In this document: in pieces, positions 51,776-60,317 of the stretch | Position numbering within the stretch: the stretch's first letter is position 1 | How the letters are laid out: each line of letters begins with the position of its first letter | Assembly: GCF_014892515.1 (NCBI RefSeq) | Contig: NZ_JADBGR010000104.1 | Span: 109,826 to 173,825, forward strand | Length of the DNA stretch: 64,000 nt | Direction of reading: 5' to 3' | DNA from: Myceligenerans pegani | Lineage (GTDB): Bacteria; Actinomycetota; Actinomycetes; Actinomycetales; Cellulomonadaceae | Made by a program: the position numbers and the translations under genes | The notes under the pieces: model-generated | Databases searched by the model: none | What the model saw: only the letters and a program-made list of their open reading frames with translations | What the model was told of the DNA's origin: nothing

Positions 51776-52519
51776 GTGAACGTCTCCCCGCCTTCCGTGC
51801 CCGCCGAGCTGACGCCCGTTGCGCAGGACTACCTCAAGGCGGTCTGGTCCGAGCAGGAGTGGTCCACCAAGAAGGTCACCTCCAAACAGCTCTCGGACCG
51901 GCTCGGGGTCGGGGCCTCCACGGTGTCCGAGACGGTTCGCCGGCTCTGCGACCAGGGCCTCCTCGACCACGCGCCGTACGGGGCGGTGGAGCTGACCGAG
52001 TCCGGGCGGCGGCTCGCGCTGCAGATGGTGCGGCGCCACCGGCTGCTCGAGACGTTCCTGGTCAACGAACTCGGCTACGGCTGGGACGAGGTGCACGACG
52101 AGGCCGAGATCCTCGAGCACGCCGTGAGCGACCTGCTGGTCGAACGGCTCGACGCGCGGCTCGGCCGCCCCGGCCGCGACCCGCACGGCGACCCGATCCC
52201 GGCCGCCGACGGGACCGTGGTGCGGCCGGCGGCCGTGCCCATGTCGGAGATGGGGGCCGGGGAGTCCGGCGTCGTCGTACGGATCTCGGATGCCGACCCG
52301 GATGCCCTGCGGTACCTCGACGAGATCGGACTGGGACTCGACGCGCGGGTCTCGGTGACGACGCGGCGCGAGTTCGCGGGAACGCTCCACGTGGCCTGGG
52401 CGTCGCCCACCGAGGCGCCCGACGACGGCGGACGTGGCGCGGCGGGCGCCGGGCCCGTGGCGGGCTCCACGGACCTGGGCCTCCTGGCCGCCTCCCGGGT
52501 CTGGGTCCACCGGGAATGA
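51776..52519 (+). CDS. DtxR-family metalloregulator, MntR-like
   Basis: 247 residues: winged HTH (ALTSKQLSDRLGVGASTVSETVRRL region), dimerisation domain with metal sites, and a C-terminal FeoA/SH3-like domain. Readable metal ligands are D18, H88, E92, H107, E111, E114 and H115. Asp at the DtxR Met10 position and Glu at the Cys102 position are the manganese-type (MntR) choices. It should repress Mn uptake or activate efflux when Mn is high. TAGGCT sits six bases before the GTG, so it is probably leaderless. Confidence 0.85.
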   Translation: MNVSPPSVPAELTPVAQDYLKAVWSEQEWSTKKVTSKQLSDRLGVGASTVSETVRRLCDQGLLDHAPYGAVELTESGRRLALQMVRRHRLLETFLVNELGYGWDEVHDEAEILEHAVSDLLVERLDARLGRPGRDPHGDPIPAADGTVVRPAAVPMSEMGAGESGVVVRISDADPDALRYLDEIGLGLDARVSVTTRREFAGTLHVAWASPTEAPDDGGRGAAGAGPVAGSTDLGLLAASRVWVHRE

Positions 52520-52564
52520 CGACTCTCTCAGCGGGGGTCCAGGGTCGGACGGTATGTTGATTTT

Positions 52565-53209
52565 GTGAACGAGAAGACCGTGACGGCCGTGGCGTCGTCG
52601 GACGATGTTGTCGCGCCCGCCGGCCCGAAGCCGCTTCGCGAGCGGACGATGGCGCTCCTGCTCCTGGCGCTGGGTGCGATCGGGTTCGCCGCCTCGTTCG
52701 CGCTGGCGTGGGAGAAGTACCTGGCGTTCGTCGAGCCGGACCGCGCCGCGTCGTGCACGCTCAACCTGTTCGTCACGTGCAGCGCCGCCATGGAGTCGTG
52801 GCAGGGCGCGCTGCTCGGCTTCCCGAACCCCTACCTCGGCGTCGCGGCCTTCCCCGTGGTGGTCACCACCGGCGTCGTGCTGTTGACCGGGGCGCGGCTG
52901 CCGCGGTGGTACTGGACGTCCCTGCTGGTCGGGACGGTGCTGGGGCAGGCGCTCGTGTTCTTCCTGATGTGGACGAGCTTCTACGCGATCGTGGCGCTGT
53001 GCCCGTACTGCATGGTCGTGTGGACGATCATGTGGCCGCTGCTGTGGTACCAGATCGTGCGCGGGGCGCAGACCGGGGACCTGCCGATGGGCGCCGGGCT
53101 GCGGGACGCGCTGGTCGCGAACCGCACGATCATCCTCGTCATCGGCTACGTGGCCGCGGTGGGCTGGCTCCTGCTGGCCGTGGGCGCCGACCTCGTCCGC
53201 TCCTTCTGA
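52565..53209 (+). CDS. Vitamin K epoxide reductase (VKOR) family protein
   Basis: 214 residues with about five membrane helices. The redox centre C146-P-Y-C149 and the loop pair C64/C72 match bacterial VKOR, which reoxidises extracytoplasmic DsbA-like proteins using quinone. No DsbA domain is fused. TATGTT ends six bases before the GTG, so the message looks leaderless. A hairpin follows the stop. Confidence 0.9.
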   Translation: MNEKTVTAVASSDDVVAPAGPKPLRERTMALLLLALGAIGFAASFALAWEKYLAFVEPDRAASCTLNLFVTCSAAMESWQGALLGFPNPYLGVAAFPVVVTTGVVLLTGARLPRWYWTSLLVGTVLGQALVFFLMWTSFYAIVALCPYCMVVWTIMWPLLWYQIVRGAQTGDLPMGAGLRDALVANRTIILVIGYVAAVGWLLLAVGADLVRSF

Positions 53210-53217
53210 CCTTCTGA

Positions 53218-53255
53218 GCGGTCGGCCGCTTGTCGCTCGGCAACCGGCCGACCGC
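53218..53255. terminator. Palindrome after VKOR gene (GGTCGG family)
   Basis: GCGGTCGGCCG and its exact complement flank 16 bases. Positions 53220-53236 read GGTCGGCCGCTTGTCGC, which recurs exactly on the other strand at 57906-57922. Likely the VKOR terminator and also a member of a small dispersed repeat family. Confidence 0.55.
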
Positions 53256-53259
53256 ATGG

Positions 53260-53288
53260 TTGCCGCGTTCCCCTGCGCCTGGCATCCT
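53260..53288 (+). promoter_or_regulatory. Possible leuS leader promoter TTGCCG-N17-CATCCT
   Basis: A modest -35/-10 pair with 17-bp spacing. The start of transcription would fall at or next to the GTG of the Leu-rich leader peptide at 53295. Confidence 0.4.
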
Positions 53289-53294
53289 GGATGC

Positions 53295-53324
53295 GTGAGG
53301 TCCATCCGCTCGCTGCTTATGTAG
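53295..53324 (+). CDS. Candidate leuS leader peptide (VRSIRSLLM)
   Basis: Nine codons then TAG. Two adjacent leucine codons, CTG-CTT, lie three codons before the stop; CTT is rare in this genome. It starts where the putative promoter would begin transcription, so it could be a leaderless mini-gene. Two hairpins and a U-run follow before leuS, the layout of a classical attenuator in which a ribosome stalled on Leu codons alters the folding downstream. The antiterminator pairing is not resolved by eye. Confidence 0.6.
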   Translation: MRSIRSLLM

Positions 53325-53401
53325 CCGCACCGGCTCCGCCCATGATCGGGCACACCCGGTGCGGCCGCCCCCGTGCGCTCCTCGGAGCGCGGGGGCTTTT
53401 T
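53324..53401 (+). terminator. Attenuator hairpins and intrinsic terminator upstream of leuS
   Basis: Hairpin 1 pairs 53324-53333 with 53356-53365 (GCCGCACCGG with CCGGTGCGGC). The second is a terminator: CCCCCG and CGCTC of 53368-53380 pair with GAGCG and CGGGGG of 53385-53395, followed by TTTTT (53397-53401). It is the clearest intrinsic terminator in the window and lies 38 bp before the leuS ATG, so it must be regulated rather than constitutive. Confidence 0.72.
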
Positions 53402-53439
53402 CGTGCCCGGAACCCGATCTCGCAGATGGAGCCGCGACC

Positions 53440-56400
53440 ATGACCGACACGATGTCCTCCGGTGCCGCCGAGAGCCCGCCGAGCCCGGTCACCGGCCGGG
53501 TGCCCTCCGACCGCGGACCGGTGACGAGCCCGATCACCGGCCGGCCCGGGTCCGAGCCCGGCTCGGTCGGTAGAATCCCGCGGGTGACGACCCCCGCCGC
53601 TGAACGCACCACGAGCACGCCCGAAGGCCCCCGCTACCGCTACACCCCGGAACTCGCGCAGGAGATCGAGCTGCGCTGGCAGGACCGGTGGGAGGAGCGC
53701 GGCACGTTCCACGCCGCGAACCCGTCGGGCGAGCTGACGGGGCCGGACGGCGCGCACGCCTCGGGCAGCCCGTACTTCATCATGGACATGTTCCCGTACC
53801 CGTCGGGGGCGGGCCTGCACGTCGGGCACCCGCTGGGTTTCATCGCCACCGACGTGGTGGGCCGGTTCCGGCGCATGTGCGGCGACAACGTGCTGCACAC
53901 CATGGGCTTCGACGCCTTCGGCCTGCCCGCCGAGCAGTACGCCGTCGCCACGGGCGAGCACCCCCGCGGGGTCACCGAGCGGAACATGGTCACCTACCGG
54001 CGCCAGCTGCGCCGCGCCGGCCTGGCGCACGACCAGCGCCGCACCTTCGCCACGATCGACCCCGGGTACGTCCGCTGGACCCAGTGGATCTTCCTGCAGA
54101 TCTTCGAGTCCTGGTACGACGCCGACAGCGGGCGTGCCCGCCGCATCTCCGAGCTGCGCGACGAGCTGGCCGCCGGCACCCGTCCCGTGCCCGGGCACGA
54201 CGGCGACAACACCGGCGGCGCGATCTGGGCAGCCCTGAGCGAGGCCGAGCGTCGCGACGTCGTCGACGCCCAGCGGCTGGCCTACGTCGACTCCTCGCCC
54301 GTGAACTGGTGCCCGGGCCTGGGCACGGTGCTGGCGAACGAGGAGGTCACGAGCGAGGGCCGGTCCGAGCGCGGCAACTTCCCGGTGTTCACCAAGAACC
54401 TGCGCCAGTGGAAGATGCGCATCACGGCGTACGCGGACCGCCTGATCGACGACCTGGAGCTGATCGACTGGCCGGACAAGGTCAAGACGATGCAGCGCAA
54501 CTGGATCGGCCGGTCGCACGGCGCGCACGTGCGGTTCGACGTCGTCGGCACGGCCGACAACGACGCCGCGGGCGCGGGCGAGGAGATCGAGGTCTTCACC
54601 ACCCGCCCCGACACGCTGTTCGGCGCGACGTTCATGGTGGTCGCGCCCGAGCACCCGCTGCTGGACGAGGTCCCGGTCGCCTGGCCCGACGGCACCAAGA
54701 GCGTCTGGACCGGCGGGCACGAGAGCCCGGCGGCGGCCGTGGCCGCGTACCGCAAGGAGGCGTCGGGCAAGAGCGCCGTCGAGCGCCAGGCCGACGCCGG
54801 CAAGAAGACCGGCGTCTTCACGGGCCACCTGGCCGTGAACCCCGTGAACGGCACGCACATCCCGGTCTTCACCGCGGACTACGTCCTGATGGGGTACGGC
54901 ACCGGCGCGATCATGGCCGTTCCGGGTGGCGACGAGCGTGACCACGACTTCGCGCGTGCGTACGACCTGCCGGTGATCTACACCGTCGCGCCCGAGGGCG
55001 GCCTGCCCGACGACTTCGAGGGCGCGTACTCCGGTGAGGGCGTCGCGATCAACTCGTCCAACGACGAGCTGAGCCTGGACGGGCTGGGTGTCGACGAGGC
55101 CAAGGCCCGCATCATCGCCTGGCTCAGCGAGAACGGCGTCGGGCAGGGCACCACCACGTACCGCCTGAACGACTGGCTGTTCTCCCGGCAGCGGTACTGG
55201 GGCGAGCCGTTCCCCGTCGTGTGGGACGAGGACGACCGGCCGGTCGCCGTCCCGGACAGCATGCTGCCCGTCGACCTGCCCGACGTGCCGGACTACGCGC
55301 CGCGCACCTTCGAGCCCGACGACGTGCACTCCGAGCCCGAGGCGCCCCTGGGCCGCAACGAGGACTGGGTGAACGTGACCCTGGACCTGGGCGACGGCCC
55401 GAGGCGGTACCGGCGCGACACGAACACCATGCCGAACTGGGCGGGCTCGTGCTGGTACTACCTGCGCTACCTGGACCCGTCGGACACCGAGCACGCCGTC
55501 GACCCCGAGCTGGAGAAGTACTGGATGGGGCCGAGGCACAACGCGACGTCGGGCGTCGCGGGCGGCGTCGACCTGTACGTCGGCGGCGTGGAGCACGCCG
55601 TGCTGCACCTGCTGTACGCGCGGTTCTGGCACAAGGTCCTGTTCGACCTGGGCTACGTGTCGAGCCTGGAGCCGTTCGGCCGGCTGTTCAACCAGGGCTA
55701 CATCCAGGCGTACGCGTACACGGACTCCCGCGGGGCGTACGTGCCTGCCGAGGAGGTCGAGGGCGATGAGCAGACCGGCTTCACCTGGCAGGGGCAGCCG
55801 GTCAACCGGGAGTACGGGAAGATCGGCAAGTCGCTGAAGAACGTCGTCTCGCCGGACGACATGTACGAGGCCTACGGCGCCGACACCTTCCGCGTCTACG
55901 AGATGTCGATGGGCCCGCTGGACCAGTCGCGGCCGTGGAACACGCGCGACGTCGTCGGCTCGCAGCGGTTCCTGCAGCGGCTGTGGCGCAACGTCGTGTC
56001 CGAGGAGACCGGTGAGGTCACCGTGACCGACGACGCCCCCGACGCCGCCACCCTGCGCGTGCTGCACCGCACCATCGCGGACGTGCGCACCGAGATGGAG
56101 GGCATGCGCCCCAATACGGCCATCGCGAAGTTGATCACGCTGAACAACCACCTGACGGGGCTGGACAGCGTGCCGCGCGCGGCGGTGGAGCCACTGGTCC
56201 TGATGACGGCGCCCGTGGCGCCGCACATCGCCGAGGAGCTGTGGGAGAAGCTGGGGCACACCGAGTCCCTGGCCCACGAGCCCTTCCCGGAGGCGGACGA
56301 GACGTACCTGGTGGCCGAGACCGTGACCTGCGTGGTCCAGGTCCAGGGCAAGGTGCGGGCCAAGATGGAGGTCTCGCCGGACGTCTCCGACGAGGACCTG

Positions 56401-56508
56401 GAGGCGGCCGCCCTGGCGGAGCCGAACGTGGTCCGTTTCCTGGACGGCCGCGGGGTGCGGAAGGTGATCGTCCGGGCGCCGAAGCTGGTCAACATCGTGC
56501 CGGCCTGA
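53440..56508 (+). CDS. leuS: Leucyl-tRNA synthetase
   Basis: 1022 residues from the ATG at 53440 (GGAG eight bases upstream). Class I signatures are H127-VGH-130 (HIGH) and K-I-G-K-S near 794-798 (KMSKS). The CP1 editing domain lies between, with [21 protein letters not shown] and [16 protein letters not shown]. The first 48 residues are not part of the enzyme core. An in-frame GTG at 53584 preceded by a good -10 (TAGAAT) could give a shorter, leaderless form. Preceded by a leader peptide and terminator. Confidence 0.95.
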   Translation: MTDTMSSGAAESPPSPVTGRVPSDRGPVTSPITGRPGSEPGSVGRIPRVTTPAAERTTSTPEGPRYRYTPELAQEIELRWQDRWEERGTFHAANPSGELTGPDGAHASGSPYFIMDMFPYPSGAGLHVGHPLGFIATDVVGRFRRMCGDNVLHTMGFDAFGLPAEQYAVATGEHPRGVTERNMVTYRRQLRRAGLAHDQRRTFATIDPGYVRWTQWIFLQIFESWYDADSGRARRISELRDELAAGTRPVPGHDGDNTGGAIWAALSEAERRDVVDAQRLAYVDSSPVNWCPGLGTVLANEEVTSEGRSERGNFPVFTKNLRQWKMRITAYADRLIDDLELIDWPDKVKTMQRNWIGRSHGAHVRFDVVGTADNDAAGAGEEIEVFTTRPDTLFGATFMVVAPEHPLLDEVPVAWPDGTKSVWTGGHESPAAAVAAYRKEASGKSAVERQADAGKKTGVFTGHLAVNPVNGTHIPVFTADYVLMGYGTGAIMAVPGGDERDHDFARAYDLPVIYTVAPEGGLPDDFEGAYSGEGVAINSSNDELSLDGLGVDEAKARIIAWLSENGVGQGTTTYRLNDWLFSRQRYWGEPFPVVWDEDDRPVAVPDSMLPVDLPDVPDYAPRTFEPDDVHSEPEAPLGRNEDWVNVTLDLGDGPRRYRRDTNTMPNWAGSCWYYLRYLDPSDTEHAVDPELEKYWMGPRHNATSGVAGGVDLYVGGVEHAVLHLLYARFWHKVLFDLGYVSSLEPFGRLFNQGYIQAYAYTDSRGAYVPAEEVEGDEQTGFTWQGQPVNREYGKIGKSLKNVVSPDDMYEAYGADTFRVYEMSMGPLDQSRPWNTRDVVGSQRFLQRLWRNVVSEETGEVTVTDDAPDAATLRVLHRTIADVRTEMEGMRPNTAIAKLITLNNHLTGLDSVPRAAVEPLVLMTAPVAPHIAEELWEKLGHTESLAHEPFPEADETYLVAETVTCVVQVQGKVRAKMEVSPDVSDEDLEAAALAEPNVVRFLDGRGVRKVIVRAPKLVNIVPA
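53571..53586 (+). promoter_or_regulatory. Internal leaderless promoter/start within leuS
   Basis: TAGAAT (53571-53576) is followed after seven bases by an in-frame GTG (53584-53586) just before the conserved synthetase core. It would bypass the upstream terminator. No clear -35 box. Confidence 0.4.
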
Positions 56509-56534
56509 GGCCGGGCGAGCCAGGCCCCGCCGAG

Positions 56535-56550
56535 CCGCCGGGCCCGGCGG
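56535..56550. terminator. GC palindrome after leuS
   Basis: CCGCCGGGCCCGGCGG is a perfect 16-bp palindrome 26 bp after the leuS stop. It can fold into a stem only with a small loop and has no T-run, so termination is uncertain. Confidence 0.35.
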
Positions 56551-56636
56551 GACCTGTCGGGCCGGGCCACGCGCCGCGCCCCGCCCGGCACGGTCGCCTG
56601 CGTGCCCGGGGCCGTGGGACGTGTCAGCATTCCGCC

Positions 56637-57827
56637 ATGGCGCAGTCCGTTCTCGACACCCCGTCCCCTTCGCACGCGCACGGCGGCCCGGTGGCCCCGG
56701 CGTCGCGCAGAACCCGGACAGTCCTCGCCGCGGCGCTGATCCCGGCGATGCTCGCCACGCTCGCCGGGCTGTTCCTGCTGTGGCCCGCCGGCGGCGCGGT
56801 GCCCGACCGGGTGCCCGCCGTCGTCGAGGGGGCGACGACGGTCGACGCGACCGTCCTCGAGGCGCCGCCCGAGGGCGCGAGCGTCCGGGTGCGGCTCGCC
56901 GACGGGGAGGAGAGCACCATGGCGTCTCCCGGCCCGTCGGTGCCGCTGTCGCCCGGAGACCGGATCGTGGCCGTGGACATCTCGACCGTCTCCCCGATGT
57001 CGCCGGACCCGCTGGTCTTCAAGGACCATCAGCGCAGGGTGCCGGTGGGCTGGCTGGCCGCCGCCTACGCCGTCGTCGTGCTCGCCGTGGCCCGGTGGCG
57101 CGGGCTGGCCGCGCTCGCCGGGCTCGGCATCGCGTTCGTCGTGTTCCTCGGCTTCACCATGCCGGCCCTGCTCACGGGCGAGTCCGCGCTGGGTGTGGCG
57201 CTGGTGACGTCGTCGCTGGTGATGTTCGTGACGCTGTACCTGGCGCACGGCCTGAGCGCCCGGACCTCGGCAGCACTGCTGGGGACGTTGCTCGGGCTCG
57301 CGCTGACGGCGGGAATCGGGGTGTGGGCGGCGGGCGCGACGTATCTCGGCGCGGCCGACCACGACGCCCAGTTCCTCCTGACCGAGGCGCCCCTGACGGA
57401 CCTGCGGGGTGTGGCGCTGTGCGGGCTGGTGCTCGCGGGCATGGGCGTGCTCAACGACGTGACGATCACCCAGGCGTCGGCCGTGTGGGAACTGCGGGAG
57501 GTCGCGCCCGGCGCGCCGCGGCATGTGCTGTTCGCCCGGGCGATGCGGATCGGGCGCGACCACATCGCCTCCACCGTCTACACGATCGCGTTCGCCTACG
57601 TGGGCGCGGCGCTGCCGCTGCTCATGATGGTGTCACTGGTGGACCAGTCGCCGGTGCTGGCGCTGACCTCGGGCGAGATCGCGGAGGAGGTGGTCCGCAC
57701 CCTGGTGGGCTCGATCGGCCTGGTGCTGGCCATCCCCATCACGACCGCGATCGCCGCGCTGGCGGTGCCGGGCCCGGCGCGGGAGCGCGTGGAGGCTCAC
57801 CCGCCGGCCGCCCCGGCGCCCCTCTGA
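56637..57827 (+). CDS. YibE/F-family multi-spanning membrane protein
   Basis: 396 residues. One N-terminal helix, an extracytoplasmic beta domain (DATVLEAPPEGASVRVRLADG), then seven or more helices. The YibE/F landmarks are TLYLAHGLSARTSAALLGTLLGL, GMGVLNDVTITQASAVWEL and HIASTVYTIAFAYVGAALPLLM. Function is not established; some firmicute members affect transport of toxins or metabolites. CAGCAT lies just before the ATG, suggesting little or no leader. Confidence 0.87.
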   Translation: MAQSVLDTPSPSHAHGGPVAPASRRTRTVLAAALIPAMLATLAGLFLLWPAGGAVPDRVPAVVEGATTVDATVLEAPPEGASVRVRLADGEESTMASPGPSVPLSPGDRIVAVDISTVSPMSPDPLVFKDHQRRVPVGWLAAAYAVVVLAVARWRGLAALAGLGIAFVVFLGFTMPALLTGESALGVALVTSSLVMFVTLYLAHGLSARTSAALLGTLLGLALTAGIGVWAAGATYLGAADHDAQFLLTEAPLTDLRGVALCGLVLAGMGVLNDVTITQASAVWELREVAPGAPRHVLFARAMRIGRDHIASTVYTIAFAYVGAALPLLMMVSLVDQSPVLALTSGEIAEEVVRTLVGSIGLVLAIPITTAIAALAVPGPARERVEAHPPAAPAPL

Positions 57828-57841
57828 CCCGCGCCGCCCGA

Positions 57842-57922
57842 GGTCGGTCGCATGTCGAGTGGTCGGTCGCTTGTCGCAAGATCGGTCGCCCGGGGAGCCG
57901 ACGTCGCGACAAGCGGCCGACC
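57842..57922. repeat. GGTCGG-family inverted repeat between YibE/F and methyltransferase genes
   Basis: A 17-bp arm GGTCGGTCGCTTGTCGC (57861-57877) pairs with 57906-57922 with one G-T mismatch. A third related unit (GGTCGGTCGCATGTCG) starts at 57842. The genes are convergent, so a two-way terminator role is likely. The same 17-mer occurs at 53220-53236. Confidence 0.6.
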
Positions 57923-57954
57923 GCACGCTCGGAGGAGGCGTCCGCACACCCGGC

Positions 57955-58593
57955 TCAGCGGCCGCGCCGGACCAGCACGACGCTGTCGAGCAGGGTCGCG
58001 GGCTCTCCGTCGGGGCTCGTGGTGGCGCGCTCCCGGGTCTCCGCCGCGAGGACGGTCCAGGCGTCGCCGAGCGCCAGGGCGGCCAGGTCCCCCTCCGGGC
58101 TCGGGAACGGGTAGCCGTCCACCATCTCCGGCGGGGCCCAGGACGGCGCCGCGGCATGGGCGAGGACGAGCAGCCGACCCCCGGGCGCGACGAACGACGC
58201 GGCCCGCCGGAGGATGTCGGGACGCGGGATCTCCACGGGCCACGACTGCAGGAACGACGCCGTGACCAGGTCGTACCTCCGCTCCGTGGTCCAGGTGGCG
58301 AGGTCTGCGGCGAGGAGTTCGAGCCGGTCCGGCGGGATGCAGGCCGCGGCCGCGGCGGCCCGCCCGCGGGCGACGGCGGTGGGGGAGAGGTCGACGCCGG
58401 TCACGGCCCAGCCCTGCCGGGCGAGCCAGACGGCGTCGCCGCCCTCGCCGCAGCCCAGGTCGAGCGCGCGGCCGGGCGGCAGCTCGCCGGCGACGTCGGC
58501 GACGACCTGGTTGACGCGCCCCGACCAGACCTTGTCGGCTCCGGCGTAGCGGTCCTCCCAGAACTGCGCGGGGCTCGTCGTGTCGCTGCTCAT
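57955..58593 (-). CDS. SAM-dependent methyltransferase
   Basis: 212 residues. Motif I is ALDLGCGEGGDAVWLA, with VTGVDLSPTAVARGR and a motif resembling post I. The N-terminal FWEDRYAGADKVWSGRVN is typical of a large actinobacterial class I group that includes TehB-like and thiopurine-type enzymes. The start overlaps the stop of the thioredoxin-reductase-like gene (ATGA), and the two are widely paired with an XRE-cupin regulator. Substrate unknown. Confidence 0.85.
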   Translation of the reverse strand: MSSDTTSPAQFWEDRYAGADKVWSGRVNQVVADVAGELPPGRALDLGCGEGGDAVWLARQGWAVTGVDLSPTAVARGRAAAAAACIPPDRLELLAADLATWTTERRYDLVTASFLQSWPVEIPRPDILRRAASFVAPGGRLLVLAHAAAPSWAPPEMVDGYPFPSPEGDLAALALGDAWTVLAAETRERATTSPDGEPATLLDSVVLVRRGR

Positions 58594-59660
58594 CGTGCGG
58601 TGTCCTGGGCGGTTTCCTGGGCGGCTTCCTGGGCGGCGTCCGGCCCTGTGGCAGCGGCCGGAACTCCGTCCGGGCCCGTCGTCCCGCCGGCATCGGCCTG
58701 CCCGGCAACGGCGAGGTCGAAGTCCTCCGTGACCAGAGCCATGTTCACTGCGCCGCCCGTCATCGCGCCCGCGCCCGTCGCCATGGGTACCGTCGCGGCC
58801 GGGTTGACCACGTTGCCGACCGCCCAGATGCGCGGGGCGCTCGTCCGGCCCTGCTCGTCCACCGCGACGAAGCTCCCCACGGGAGTCTCGGACCGGGCCA
58901 GACCCAGGTGCGCGAGGAAGGCGTCGTGCGGCTCGGGCTGCCCGCCGGAGAAGATCGCGTCCACCGCGACGACGGCGCCGTCGGCCGTGCGCACCCCCGT
59001 GATGGTCTCGCCCTCGCCCAGCACTTCGGCCACGGGAGAGGCGACGAGCTCGATGCCGCGTGCGCGCAGCCGCGTCTCCAGCTCGGGATCGAGTGCGGCG
59101 GCGCCGTCGGCGAACACCACGACGTCGTCGCTCCACTGCCGGATGAGCTGCGCGCGGTGCAGGTCCATCGGGGACGTCACGAGGACGCCGAGGCGCCGGT
59201 CCCGTACCTCCCAGCCGTGGCAGTAGGGGCAGTGCAGCACCGTCCTGCCCCAGCGCTCGGCGAGGCCGGGCACGTCCGGGAGCCGGTCGGTCATCCCGGT
59301 GGCGACCACCAGGGCTCGCGCGGACAGGCCGGTCCCGTCGTCGAGCGAGACGACGACGGCCCGGTCGCCCTCGTCCACGCGCTCCACCGTGCCGCCGCGG
59401 ATCTCGACGCCGTAGCCGGCGGCCTCCTGCCGCCCGCGGGCCAGCAGGTCGGCCGGGTCGGTGCCCTCGTTGCCGAGCACGCCGTGCATGTGCGCGGCGA
59501 AGCGGTTGCGCGGGCTGCCGGCGTCCACCACGAGGACCCGGCGCCTGGCCCGGCCCAGCATCAGTGCCGACGACAGCCCCGCCGCGCCGCCGCCGATCAC
59601 GATCACGTCCCATGCCCCGGGCATCGCCTCGTGCACGGTCTCGTTCAGGGTCTCGTTCAT
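58590..59660 (-). CDS. Thioredoxin reductase-like FAD/NAD(P) oxidoreductase
   Basis: 356 residues. FAD motif VIVIGGGAAGLSSAL, redox pair C144-P-Y-C147, and the closing WAVGNVVNPAAT. The NADPH motif is less regular than in TrxB (LGVLVTSPMDL), as in the TrxB-like group of unknown partners. An Ala/Gln/Glu/Thr repeat tail (AAQEAAQETAQD) ends the protein. It is co-transcribed with a methyltransferase and divergent from the XRE-cupin regulator. Confidence 0.87.
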   Translation of the reverse strand: MNETLNETVHEAMPGAWDVIVIGGGAAGLSSALMLGRARRRVLVVDAGSPRNRFAAHMHGVLGNEGTDPADLLARGRQEAAGYGVEIRGGTVERVDEGDRAVVVSLDDGTGLSARALVVATGMTDRLPDVPGLAERWGRTVLHCPYCHGWEVRDRRLGVLVTSPMDLHRAQLIRQWSDDVVVFADGAAALDPELETRLRARGIELVASPVAEVLGEGETITGVRTADGAVVAVDAIFSGGQPEPHDAFLAHLGLARSETPVGSFVAVDEQGRTSAPRIWAVGNVVNPAATVPMATGAGAMTGGAVNMALVTEDFDLAVAGQADAGGTTGPDGVPAAATGPDAAQEAAQETAQDTAR

Positions 59661-59686
59661 GCGGCCACCATCTCCGGGCCGCTAGG

Positions 59687-59717
59687 CTTGTGCAAGCAAT
59701 CTTGCAGAATTGGCAAG
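59687..59717. promoter_or_regulatory. Operator-like palindromes between trxB-like and XRE-cupin genes
   Basis: CTTG-TG-CAAG (59687-59696) and CTTGC-N7-GCAAG (59701-59717) share the CTTG/CAAG half-sites within a 65-bp divergent gap. CAGAAT inside the second could be the rightward -10. Probably bound by the XRE-cupin protein. Confidence 0.5.
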
Positions 59718-59725
59718 GAGGAACC

Positions 59726-60298
59726 GTGGCGGAGGAACTGCGGCAGATCGGCCCGCGGCTGCGCGCCGCGCGTCGCGCGCGGGGCTGGACCCTGGACGAG
59801 CTGGCCTCCCGCGCGGGAATGTCGGCCAGCACCCTCTCGCGGCTGGAGTCCGGCAAGCGGCAGGCGAGCCTCGAACTGCTGCTGCCGCTCACCCGCCGGC
59901 TCGGGATCCGCGTGGACGACCTGCTGCCGCCCGAGGACGCCGACCCGCGCGTGCGGCGGCCGGCGATCCGGCGCGACGGGATGGTCATCGCGCCGCTCGC
60001 CCCCGAAGGATCGCCGATCCACACGTACAAGATCACCTACCCGCCCGTGACGGCGCTCCCCGAGCAGCGGGTCCACGACGGCTACGAATGGCTCTACGTG
60101 CTCACCGGCAAGCTGCGCCTGCGGCTCGGCGCGCAGGACCTGGTGCTCACCCGCGGCGAGGCCGCCGAGTTCGACACCCGCACCCCGCACGCCATGAGCG
60201 CCGCGGGCGGCAGGCCTGCCCAGGTGATCAGCATCTTCAACGACGACGGCGCCCGCATCCATACCCGCACGGACGCGCCGGACGGGGAAGACGGCTGA
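59726..60298 (+). CDS. XRE-family regulator with cupin domain
   Basis: 190 residues from the GTG at 59726, preceded by AAGGAGG. Residues 8-62 are an XRE HTH (RLRAARRARGWTLDELASRAGMSASTLSRLESGKRQ). Residues 105-175 are a cupin (YEWLYVLTGKLRLRLGAQDLVLTRGEAAEFDTRTPHAM). The architecture belongs to a broad group sensing small metabolites. It is divergent from the trxB-like/methyltransferase operon with matching palindromes between. Confidence 0.9.
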   Translation: MAEELRQIGPRLRAARRARGWTLDELASRAGMSASTLSRLESGKRQASLELLLPLTRRLGIRVDDLLPPEDADPRVRRPAIRRDGMVIAPLAPEGSPIHTYKITYPPVTALPEQRVHDGYEWLYVLTGKLRLRLGAQDLVLTRGEAAEFDTRTPHAMSAAGGRPAQVISIFNDDGARIHTRTDAPDGEDG

Positions 60299-60317
60299 TC
60301 CGGCCGGCCGGCCGGGA

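Noticed and set aside
53295-53401. T-box riboswitch upstream of leuS
   Set aside because: I could not find the conserved T-box sequence or a specifier stem; the short Leu-Leu frame and terminator fit leader-peptide attenuation better.
53317-56277. 986-codon minus-strand open frame opposite leuS
   Set aside because: leuS is unmistakable on the plus strand; the antisense frame is a mirror artefact of codon bias.
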